Assembly (NCBI GenBank): GCA_900542835.1
Contig: UQPB01000002.1
Location: forward strand, 1-64,000
Source of the DNA: an uncultured Pelosinus sp.
GTDB taxonomy: Bacteria; Bacillota; Negativicutes; Sporomusales; Acetonemataceae
Length of the DNA stretch: 64,000 nucleotides
Direction of reading: 5' to 3'
In this document: piece after piece, positions 57,398-64,000 of the stretch
How the letters are laid out: each line of letters opens with the position of its first letter
How positions within the stretch are numbered: the stretch's first letter is position 1
Notes under the pieces: model-generated
Told to the model about the DNA's origin: nothing
What the model saw: only the letters and a program-made list of their open reading frames with translations
Database searches by the model: none
Program-made: the position numbers and the translations under genes

Positions 57398-57424
57398 GAA
57401 CATAAATTAAATAGAAACTGACCT

Positions 57425-57600
57425 GCAGTGTAGTAGAGGTGCGGGCAACAAAAGTACTTTCAGGGAGCGTGGTAGCGATGATCTGAAAGGAAAGGGTTGC
57501 CCGCCGAAGCGGATTGTGTCGCCATGGCATTTCCGCTGGTCTTGCATAGAATATATGCAAGATTGTCACCATGGAATTCATGGTGGAGCGCTAACTCACT
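57425..57600 (+). promoter_or_regulatory. Lysine riboswitch (L-box)
   Basis: Conserved blocks in order: AGAGGTGCGGGC (57435-57446), CTGAAAGGAAAGGG, GCCCGCCGAAGC (57501-57512), CGCTGGTCTTGCAT (57533-57546), ATTGTCA (57572-57578) and TGGAGCGCTAAC (57582-57595). These are the hallmarks of the L-box, which binds lysine and stops transcription of lysine-pathway genes. The 3' segment CTCACT (57595-57600) can pair with AGTGAG of the terminator, so it is the likely antiterminator strand. Target: dapB-asd-lysC-dapA. Confidence 0.95.
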
Positions 57601-57649
57601 TATCAAGGGGAGCCAATGCGGTTTCCTTGCTTGACAAGGTTGCGTTTAG

Positions 57650-57686
57650 GCAGCCAGTGAGACTTCGCTCACTGGCTGCTTTTAAT
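57650..57686 (+). terminator. Riboswitch-controlled terminator before dapB
   Basis: A perfect 12-bp stem, 57650-57661 with 57668-57679, loop ACTTCG, is followed by TTTTAATTT. It forms the off state of the lysine riboswitch, 15 bases before dapB. Confidence 0.93.
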
Positions 57687-57701
57687 TTAGGAGGTGTGTA
57701 T

Positions 57702-58496
57702 ATGATCCGGGTGGCTGTGTGCGGCGCCTTTGGCAAAATGGGGCGGGAGGTTTTGAAAGCCGTACATAATGACGCTGAGTTGGCGTTGGTGGGAGCCAGT
57801 GATGTAAAATCCGATTCAGTTGATGTCGGCGATTTGATTGGTGTCGGCAAGACCGGCGTTATCACAGGCAATCATTTAGAAACTGTTATTCGTGAAAGCC
57901 GGCCTCAGGTACTTGTCGATTTTACACGGCCGGAATCGGTTCTGCAGAACATGCAGATCGCTATTGCTAACGGCGTCTGTCCGGTTGTCGGTACAACCGG
58001 TTTGGCGGAAGCCGACATGGCTCTAATCCGCCAATTGTGTCATGACCGCGGTGTAAATGCGTTCATTGCCCCCAATTTTTCCATCGGCGCTGTTTTGATG
58101 ATGCGTCTGGCCAAGGAAGCTGCCGCTGTATTCCCGCACGTGGAGATCATTGAATTGCATCATGATCAGAAACTCGATGCACCTTCCGGAACAGCGCTGC
58201 GCACCGCTGAGCTATTGCTCGAAGCCAGAGGCGAGATGCCTCAGGGACACCCGCAGGAGAGTGAAAAGCTGTTGGGAGCCCGCGGCGGCGAGACCGGTGG
58301 CATTCGTATTCACAGTGTCCGGCTGCCCGGCTATGTAGCGCATCAGGAGGTCATTTTCGGGGGAAGCGGCCAGACACTCACGATTCGTCATGATTCGATC
58401 TCGCGGGAATCCTTTATGCCCGGAGTGGTGCTGGCCTGCAAGAAGGTTCTGACGATAGACGGACTGGTTATCGGTCTGGAGAATATTATCGAGTAA
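57702..58496 (+). CDS. dapB: 4-hydroxy-tetrahydrodipicolinate reductase DapB
   Basis: NAD(P)H-dependent reductase of the lysine/diaminopimelate pathway. The 264-residue protein has the dinucleotide loop CGAFGKMG at 7-14, VDFTRPES, VVGTTGL, PNFSIGAVLMM, and the catalytic HHDQKLDAPSGTA with H153 and K157. ATG at 57702 follows AGGAGGTG; the longer open frame runs into the riboswitch and is not real. First gene of the operon under the L-box. Its product also feeds dipicolinate for spores and meso-DAP for MurE. Confidence 0.96.
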   Translation: MIRVAVCGAFGKMGREVLKAVHNDAELALVGASDVKSDSVDVGDLIGVGKTGVITGNHLETVIRESRPQVLVDFTRPESVLQNMQIAIANGVCPVVGTTGLAEADMALIRQLCHDRGVNAFIAPNFSIGAVLMMRLAKEAAAVFPHVEIIELHHDQKLDAPSGTALRTAELLLEARGEMPQGHPQESEKLLGARGGETGGIRIHSVRLPGYVAHQEVIFGGSGQTLTIRHDSISRESFMPGVVLACKKVLTIDGLVIGLENIIE

Positions 58497-58511
58497 CGGA
58501 GGTAGTTTACC

Positions 58512-59543
58512 ATGCAAAAACCGAATGTAGCTATCCTGGGAGCGACCGGCGCCGTCGGTCAGGAATTTTTAAAATTGATTGAGGAGCGTCAGTTTCCGTT
58601 TGCCAGCCTTAAACTGCTGGCCTCGGAGCGTTCTGCCGGTAAAAAGATCGAGTTTATGGGAAAAACCTACACGGTTGAGGCAGCCGTGCCCGACTCCTTC
58701 AACGGCATTGACATTGCCCTGTTCGCCGGCGGCTCCGCCAGCAAAGCGCTGGCTCCGGAAGCGGTCCGGCGCGGCGCCGTCGTCATTGATAATTCCAGCG
58801 CTTTCCGCATGGATCCCGATGTGCCCCTGGTTGTTCCCGAAGTTAATCCGGAAGCATTACGCTCCCACAAAGGGATTATCGCTAATCCAAACTGTTCCAC
58901 CATCATCATGGTCATGGCGCTGAAGCCGATTTATGATAAGGTGAAGATTAAACGTATCGTTGTTTCCACTTACCAGGCTGTTTCCGGCGCCGGTAAAGAG
59001 GCGATTGACGAATTGACCGAACAAGTCCGCGACGTTCTCGCCGGCAATCCGGTCAAAGCCAGCATCCTGCCTAGTGCCAGCCTGCCGAAGCACTACCAGA
59101 TTGCCTTTAATCTATTGCCGCAGATCGATGTTTTTCTTGAGGATGGCTATACTAAAGAAGAAATGAAAATGGTGCATGAGACGCATAAAATTCTCAATGA
59201 CTATTCCATTGGCATTACTGCGACGACGATTCGGGTGCCTGTCTACCGCAGCCATTCCGAATCAGTCAATCTGGAACTGGCGGGAGATTTGCCGGTTGAT
59301 GAAGTTAAACACCTGCTTGCCGGCTTTCCCGGTGTCAGCGTAATTGATAATCCTGCGGCTATGGAATATCCGATGCCATTGTTCTGTTCAGACAAAGACG
59401 ATATTTATGTCGGCAGAATTCGCAAAGACGCATCGCTGCCTTATGGATTGAACTTGTGGGTGGTTGGCGATCAAATTCGCAAAGGCGCCGCGCTGAATGC
59501 GCTGCAAATTGCGGAGTATATGATTACTCACCAATTGCTATGA
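58512..59543 (+). CDS. asd: Aspartate-semialdehyde dehydrogenase
   Basis: NADPH-dependent reduction of aspartyl phosphate to aspartate semialdehyde. Of 343 residues, ILGATGAVGQEFL is the NADP loop, NPNCSTI carries catalytic C128, and the substrate/His region includes GAGKEAIDEL and VPVYRSHSESVNLEL. ATG follows ACGGAGG, 15 bases after dapB. Second gene of the lysine operon. Confidence 0.96.
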   Translation: MQKPNVAILGATGAVGQEFLKLIEERQFPFASLKLLASERSAGKKIEFMGKTYTVEAAVPDSFNGIDIALFAGGSASKALAPEAVRRGAVVIDNSSAFRMDPDVPLVVPEVNPEALRSHKGIIANPNCSTIIMVMALKPIYDKVKIKRIVVSTYQAVSGAGKEAIDELTEQVRDVLAGNPVKASILPSASLPKHYQIAFNLLPQIDVFLEDGYTKEEMKMVHETHKILNDYSIGITATTIRVPVYRSHSESVNLELAGDLPVDEVKHLLAGFPGVSVIDNPAAMEYPMPLFCSDKDDIYVGRIRKDASLPYGLNLWVVGDQIRKGAALNALQIAEYMITHQLL

Positions 59544-59553
59544 GGTGTGGAGA

Positions 59554-60777
59554 ATGAGAATCGTAGTACAGAAATTCGGCGGCACTTCAGTAGCCACCGC
59601 AACGAGCCGCGCTCTGGCCGTCGCTAAGATTGCCAAGGCGCAGGAACAGGGATTGCTGCCGGTGGTTGTTGTTTCCGCCATGGGCCGCAAGGGTGACCTT
59701 TATGCAACTGACACACTGATCGATCTCGCCCGCAATTCCGGTCAGCCTGTCAATTGCCGTGAGCTGGATCTGATGATGTGCTGTGGCGAAATAATCTCGG
59801 CGGTTGTCATGGCCGGTACACTGCAGGCCGCCGGGATTGAAGCAGTGGCTCTTACCGGCGGTCAGGCCGGTATCCTGACAGATTGTCATTTTGGCAGGGC
59901 CCGCATTATTAAAATTGATCCTTCGCGTATTCACAGTCTGTTAAAACAGGGAAAAACACCCGTCATCTGCGGCTTTCAAGGCGTAACCGCGGAGGGGGAA
60001 ATGACTACTTTGGGCCGCGGCGGCAGCGATACAACCGCTGCCGCTCTGGGCGCGGCACTGATGGCGCAGATGATTGAGATCTATACCGATGTGGATGGTA
60101 TTATGACCGCCGATCCCCGTATTGTTGACAATGCCCGCATTCTTGATTCGATCAGTTACAGTGAAGTCTGCCAGCTGGCGCACCAGGGAGCCAAGGTGAT
60201 CCATCCGCGGGCAGTGGAAATAGCCATGCAGAAAGGAATCCCGCTGATTGTAAAGTCCACTTTCAGTGATATGCCCGGAACGCTGATTACCAATATCGGC
60301 AAGGAAGATGGATCGGGAGCCCTGGTGGAAGACCGCATTGCCGCCGGTGTGGCATCCTTGCTCAATATTGCCCAGATCCGGGTCAAACTCGATCAGCCCG
60401 CAGTACCGGATGCCGGATTTATTGTTTTCAAGTCGATGTCGGATAATCAGATCAGCGTCGATCTCATCAATGTTTTTCCTGATCAAATCCTGTTTACTGT
60501 CGATCAGGATATGGCGGAGAAAGCGGTGGCGACGCTCCGCGGGCTCAGCTTTGATGTCGCGGTCGTACCTGGCTGTGCCAAAGTATCGGTTGTGGGCGGC
60601 GGTATGCGTGAAGTGCCGGGTGTAATGGCCGCTTTTGTTGAGGCATTGGCGCTGCATGACATTCCTATTCTGCAAACAGTGGATTCCAATGCTTCCATAT
60701 CCGTACTTGTGAGGCAGGAATCTGCCGCGCAGGCGGTACAGGCGCTGCATAAGCAGTTTGGCTTGGCGCAGCCCTGA
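59554..60777 (+). CDS. lysC: Aspartate kinase
   Basis: Phosphorylates aspartate, first step to lysine, threonine and methionine. The 407-residue protein has KFGGTS at 7-12, GFQGVTAEGEMTTLGRGGSDTTA, and the TDVDGIMTADPR substrate motif. Two ACT domains in the last 150 residues (RVKLDQPAVPDAGFIVFKSM; VAVVPGCAKVSVVGGGMR) provide allosteric feedback. ATG at 59554 follows GGTGTGGAG. Third in the lysine operon. Confidence 0.95.
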   Translation: MRIVVQKFGGTSVATATSRALAVAKIAKAQEQGLLPVVVVSAMGRKGDLYATDTLIDLARNSGQPVNCRELDLMMCCGEIISAVVMAGTLQAAGIEAVALTGGQAGILTDCHFGRARIIKIDPSRIHSLLKQGKTPVICGFQGVTAEGEMTTLGRGGSDTTAAALGAALMAQMIEIYTDVDGIMTADPRIVDNARILDSISYSEVCQLAHQGAKVIHPRAVEIAMQKGIPLIVKSTFSDMPGTLITNIGKEDGSGALVEDRIAAGVASLLNIAQIRVKLDQPAVPDAGFIVFKSMSDNQISVDLINVFPDQILFTVDQDMAEKAVATLRGLSFDVAVVPGCAKVSVVGGGMREVPGVMAAFVEALALHDIPILQTVDSNASISVLVRQESAAQAVQALHKQFGLAQP

Positions 60778-60800
60778 ATCAGTAAGTGGAGGGGAAAATA

Positions 60801-61682
60801 ATGAACTCCTTTGGCCGTGTTCTTACCGCAATGGTGACTCCGTTTCATCGCGACGGCAGCGTCAACTACCAGGCGGCGGCCGCTCTTGCCAGACATTTAA
60901 TTGCTAACGGCTCCGACGGCTTGGTTGTCGCTGGCAGTACCGGCGAAGCCGCAACGCTGGACCCGGAAGAAAAACTGCACCTGTTTGCCGCTGTGGCCGA
61001 CGCTGTCGGCGATCAGGCAACCGTTATTGCCGGCACGGGCAGCAATGATACCCGGGCATCAATTGCCCTTACCAGACAGGTGGAAAAACTGGGCGTTCAT
61101 GGCGTCATGCTGGTTGGCCCCTATTATAATAAACCGACGCAGGAAGGCTTTTATCAGCATTTCAAATCCATTGCTGAAACAATCTCTTTGCCTGCAATCA
61201 TTTACAATGTCCCCGGGCGCACCGCATCAAACATCCTGCCGGAGACAATTGCCCGTCTGGCCACAATCCCCAATATCGTAGCGGTTAAAGAGTCCAGCGG
61301 TAATCTGGATCAGGTAGGGGAAATCATTCGCACCACCCCGGATTCCTTTCTTGTGTACAGCGGCGATGACAGTCTGACTCTGCCAATTCTATCGATAGGC
61401 GGCGCGGGTATTATCAGTGTTGCCGCTCATGCCGTCGGCGTGCGCATGAAACAGATGGTGGAGGCGTATCTGGCCGGCGATACTGTACGGGCGAGACAGG
61501 TTCATTTGGAACTGCTGCCATTTTTCAAAGCAATTTTTATTACGACCAATCCTATTCCGATAAAAACCATCATGCGTATATTAGGACACGACGTTGGCGG
61601 CTTCCGGCTGCCTTTACTTGAGGCGACAGATAAAGAATTGGTTTTGCTTCAGCAGGTCATGGTAAAGCTGAATATCCGCTGA
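60801..61682 (+). CDS. dapA: 4-hydroxy-tetrahydrodipicolinate synthase DapA
   Basis: Condenses pyruvate with aspartate semialdehyde. The 293-residue TIM barrel has LVVAGSTGEAATL, VHGVMLVGPYYNKPTQEGFYQHF, YNVPGRT with Tyr135, and the Schiff-base lysine K163 in VAVKESSGN. ATG at 60801 lies behind GGAGGGG; an in-frame GTG at 60786 is upstream of it. Last gene of the lysine operon, then a strong terminator. Confidence 0.96.
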   Translation: MNSFGRVLTAMVTPFHRDGSVNYQAAAALARHLIANGSDGLVVAGSTGEAATLDPEEKLHLFAAVADAVGDQATVIAGTGSNDTRASIALTRQVEKLGVHGVMLVGPYYNKPTQEGFYQHFKSIAETISLPAIIYNVPGRTASNILPETIARLATIPNIVAVKESSGNLDQVGEIIRTTPDSFLVYSGDDSLTLPILSIGGAGIISVAAHAVGVRMKQMVEAYLAGDTVRARQVHLELLPFFKAIFITTNPIPIKTIMRILGHDVGGFRLPLLEATDKELVLLQQVMVKLNIR

Positions 61683-61686
61683 ACGC

Positions 61687-61717
61687 TAAAAGCCCCGCGG
61701 CGCGGGGCTTTTTTTAT
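61687..61717 (+). terminator. Intrinsic terminator of the dap operon
   Basis: AAAGCCCCGCG pairs with CGCGGGGCTTT around a very short loop and is followed by TTTTTTATT. Confidence 0.92.
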
Positions 61718-61846
61718 TGTCTGAATCTATCGCCGAAGCCGGCATCCCGCTGCCTGTGCCTCGTCACGGTTTTTTTGCCTTGCCGGCTTCCGGGATAAAG
61801 CGGTCTGGACCAGCGCATAATAATTTGGTAAACACGTGGCCGGATG

Positions 61847-61875
61847 TTGTGAATTGGCACCAGATAGGCTATAAT
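61847..61875 (+). promoter_or_regulatory. Sigma-A promoter of the RNase J gene
   Basis: TTGTGA (61847-61852) and a perfect TATAAT (61870-61875) are 17 nt apart, leaving a leader of about 90 nt. The rest of the 290-base gap holds only the dap terminator. Confidence 0.7.
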
Positions 61876-61972
61876 TAAGGAAAGCAAATGAGCGGGTCGG
61901 TTTTCCTCGGTCAATAGACAGAACGGGCAGAAGCAGTTTGCATTGTAGAAATACATGGAGGTGTGACTTTTT

Positions 61973-63637
61973 TTGTCAAAACCACAAAAAGTTCAGATCA
62001 TCCCGTTAGGGGGACTGGGCGAGATCGGCAAGAACATGACCGTTGTTCGTTACGGTGATGATATTGTTGTGATCGACTCTGGTTTAATGTTCCCGGAAGA
62101 TGATATGCTGGGAATCGACTTGGTCATTCCGGATATCACCTATTTGCTGGAGAACAAGGATTTAGTGCGGGCAATTCTCCTGACCCACGGGCATGAAGAT
62201 CATATTGGCGCCCTGCCGTATGTTATGAAGCAGTTGAGCCATGTTCCCGTCTACGGTACTAAGCTCACACTGGGAATTGTGAGCGGGCGGCTGAAAGAGC
62301 ATGGTGTTTCCGCTAACGCCCTGGTTGCGGTCAAACCGGGAGATCAGATAAAATTGGGCTGTTTTCAGGCTGGCTTTATTCGAGTCAGCCATAGCATTGC
62401 CGATTCAGTGGCTATCTACTTGAAGACGCCGCTGGGGACTGTCGTCCATTCCGGCGACTTCAAATTTGACCAATCGCCGGTTGACGGCAGAGTTACCGAC
62501 TTTCATAAATTTGCCGAGCTGGGTGATAAAGGAGTTCTTGTCCTGTTGGCAGACAGTACCAATGCCGAACGTCCCGGCTTTACTCCTAGTGAGCGGACGG
62601 TTGGTACCGTTTTTGACGAAACCTTCCGCAAAGCCAAAGACCGGATTATTGTTGCCTCGTTCTCCTCAAATGTACACCGTATCCAGCAAGCCGTTGACTC
62701 GGCCTGCAAATGCGGGCGCAAAGTCGCAATTGTCGGACGCAGCATGATCAATGTTGTCAATATTTCGTTAGATCTGGGGTATCTCCACATACCTGAAGGC
62801 GTTTTAATTGCCATTGACGAAATACACCGTTACCCGCCGTCTGCGATCGTTATTCTCACGACCGGCAGCCAGGGCGAACCGATGTCGGCGTTGACCCGCA
62901 TGGCCATGTCTGATCATAAAAAGGTGGAAATAGTTCCCGGCGATACTGTTATCATCTCGGCTACGCCGATACCGGGCAATGAAAAGCTGGTTGCCCGCAC
63001 TGTCGATCATTTGTTCCGCCAAGGCGCGGAAGTCATTTATGAAAAATCATCGGGCGTTCATGTTTCCGGTCATGCCAGCCAGGATGAACTGAGACTGCTG
63101 CATAATCTGATTCGTCCTAAATTTTTTATTCCTGTACACGGGGAATACCGTCATCTGAAAAAACACGCCAAGCTGGCTGAGGAAGCCGGCCTGGCGAAGG
63201 AACATATTTTTATTGCCGAAAACGGTCATGTGCTTGAGTTTAGTGCTGATAAAGGCGCTATTGTCTCCAAAGTCGCCTCAGGGCGTGTATTGGTAGATGG
63301 ATTAGGGGTTGGCGATGTCGGCAACATTGTTTTGCGCGATCGCAAACAATTGTCCCAGGATGGAATCCTGGTGGTAGTGCTCACCATGGACAAGCTGCGC
63401 GCCTGTCTGGTCGCCGGACCGGATATTGTTTCCAGAGGCTTTGTTTATGTTCGCGAATCCGAGCAACTGATGGAAGAAGCCAAGGAGCGAGTCCGACAGG
63501 CGCTGGACAAATGCGAACTGAATCAAATTACCGAGTGGGCGACAATAAAATCGAATGTCCGCGACAGTCTGGGCAAATACTTATACGAAAAAACCCGTCG
63601 CCGGCCGATGATTTTACCCATTATTATGGAGATTTGA
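61973..63637 (+). CDS. rnj: Ribonuclease J
   Basis: Metallo-beta-lactamase/beta-CASP ribonuclease with 5' exonuclease and endonuclease activity, central to mRNA decay in Firmicutes. The 554-residue protein begins VQIIPLGGLGEIGKNMTVV and has the zinc motif THGHEDH (H72, H74, D76, H77), VVHSGDFKFDQ, LADSTNAERPGFTPSE, IVASFSSNVHRIQQ, the beta-CASP motif TGSQGEP and VHVSGHASQDEL. The start is TTG behind GGAGGTG, 9-nt spacing. Only one J gene is seen; whether it is J1 or J2 cannot be told here. Confidence 0.95.
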   Translation: MSKPQKVQIIPLGGLGEIGKNMTVVRYGDDIVVIDSGLMFPEDDMLGIDLVIPDITYLLENKDLVRAILLTHGHEDHIGALPYVMKQLSHVPVYGTKLTLGIVSGRLKEHGVSANALVAVKPGDQIKLGCFQAGFIRVSHSIADSVAIYLKTPLGTVVHSGDFKFDQSPVDGRVTDFHKFAELGDKGVLVLLADSTNAERPGFTPSERTVGTVFDETFRKAKDRIIVASFSSNVHRIQQAVDSACKCGRKVAIVGRSMINVVNISLDLGYLHIPEGVLIAIDEIHRYPPSAIVILTTGSQGEPMSALTRMAMSDHKKVEIVPGDTVIISATPIPGNEKLVARTVDHLFRQGAEVIYEKSSGVHVSGHASQDELRLLHNLIRPKFFIPVHGEYRHLKKHAKLAEEAGLAKEHIFIAENGHVLEFSADKGAIVSKVASGRVLVDGLGVGDVGNIVLRDRKQLSQDGILVVVLTMDKLRACLVAGPDIVSRGFVYVRESEQLMEEAKERVRQALDKCELNQITEWATIKSNVRDSLGKYLYEKTRRRPMILPIIMEI

Positions 63638-63655
63638 TTGCTAGGCAGATAAGGG

Positions 63656-63679
63656 GAGGCGTGAAAGCGCCTCTTTTTT
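63656..63679 (+). terminator. Intrinsic terminator after the RNase J gene
   Basis: GAGGCG (63656-63661) pairs with CGCCTC (63668-63673) around TGAAAG, followed by TTTTTT. Confidence 0.8.
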
Positions 63680-63693
63680 ACATGCAGGCACAG

Positions 63694-63723
63694 GCATGAA
63701 ACCGTCTGTAATTGCCAATACTA
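63694..63723 (+). promoter_or_regulatory. Weak sigma-G/F-like promoter candidate before the TepA gene
   Basis: GCATG (63694-63698) and AATACTA (63717-63723) at 18-nt spacing resemble the sigma-G pattern (GCATA; CATACTA) with one mismatch in each box. Confidence 0.3.
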
Positions 63724-63754
63724 AACAGTGAATTTGGCAGTTGGAGGTTTTGCT

Positions 63755-64000
63755 ATGTTTGAAGCCTATGAAAGCCGGCAGTCTGACGGAAGTCCGGCTG
63801 TGCCGGCGGCTGAGCCGCAGAAAAAAAACCGGCTGAAAAAAGATACGGCGGCTGATAATATCCAGGAGTTGGGAGCGGCGGAAATTCCGTCGGTAAAAAG
63901 CAATATCCATGTGATGACGATCATTGGTCAAATCGAAGGCCACATGATTTTGCCGCCCAATAATAAGTCGACAAAGTATGAACATGTTATGCCGCAGTTG
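63755..64000 (+). CDS. tepA: TepA/ClpP-like translocation-enhancing protease, N-terminal part
   Basis: The first 82 residues of a protein cut by the window end. A charged low-complexity start (SRQSDGSPAVPAAEPQKKNRLKKD) is followed by SVKSNIHVMTIIGQIEGHMILPPNNKSTKYEHVMPQL, the diagnostic first strands of the TepA/YmfB family, SppA/ClpP-like serine peptidases of spore formers. The catalytic serine would lie beyond the window. ATG follows TTGGAGG. Confidence 0.85.
   Translation, partial: MFEAYESRQSDGSPAVPAAEPQKKNRLKKDTAADNIQELGAAEIPSVKSNIHVMTIIGQIEGHMILPPNNKSTKYEHVMPQL

Noticed and set aside
61714..61956. 80-codon - strand frame opposite the RNase J promoter
   Set aside because: It covers a good + strand promoter and the dap terminator and has no ribosome-binding site; it looks like a chance frame.

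Overview
The window is chromosomal DNA of an endospore-forming Firmicute. Three sporulation sigma factor genes (sigK, sigE, sigG) sit in it with spoIIGA, spoIIR and a SpoVD-type penicillin-binding protein. With them are a complete anaerobic-style cobalamin gene block, feoB/feoA, nickel-pincer (lar) genes, a dap/lysine operon under a lysine riboswitch, and a type IV pilus (T4P) operon. This mix fits the spore-forming Negativicutes (Sporomusaceae). That placement is inference from gene content; a clostridial relative such as Peptococcaceae cannot be excluded by eye. No phage, insertion sequence or CRISPR array is visible, and nearly all genes run on the + strand.

Layout. 1-325: three tRNA genes with terminators. 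353-6466: trmK, a Nif3-like gene, a YhaM-like exoribonuclease, a c-di-AMP riboswitch ahead of an NlpC/P60 hydrolase, an ABC exporter and an HD-domain protein. 6466-9852: accessory stretch with a 27-bp perfect hairpin, a 30-codon membrane miniprotein and a 66-aa gene on the - strand, intact sigK, a lone TctC-type lipoprotein with its own promoter, and two small orphan genes. 9853-20663: yqeG, a nitrilase-family gene and the T4P operon (pilB, pilT, pilC, major pilin, pilD, four minor pilins, comFB, pilM, pilN, pilO). 20989-26983: an unknown gene, larB-larC, RNase HIII, folE2, an aminotransferase, and an unknown - strand gene. 27344-30460: cbiG-cobU-cobS-cobC. 30689-34127: CoA-binding protein, thioredoxin, feoB-feoA and a DUF1858 protein.

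34315-51696 is the division/cell-wall (dcw) cluster: MraZ boxes, mraZ, rsmH, ftsL, spoVD, murE, murF, mraY, murD, ftsW, murG, murC, murA, ftsQ, DUF881, sbp, ftsZ. murB and ftsA are not present. 51929-55232 carries spoIIGA-sigE, sigG with an exact sigma-F type promoter, and spoIIR. 55582-57344 holds two YlmC/YmxH-type PRC-barrel genes around a small membrane protein, then a glycine-rich stress-type protein. 57368-61682 is promoter, lysine riboswitch, terminator, dapB-asd-lysC-dapA. 61847-64000 is an RNase J gene and the start of a TepA-like protease gene.

How it fits together: the dcw genes build and divide the peptidoglycan sacculus, and the dap operon supplies the meso-diaminopimelate that MurE uses. 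spoIIGA, sigE, sigG, spoIIR and sigK drive compartment-specific gene expression in the sporangium. The most suggestive part is the T4P operon, which carries a ComFB-family gene (a family reported as cyclic dinucleotide receptors) between the minor pilins and pilM. It has no secretin gene beside it.
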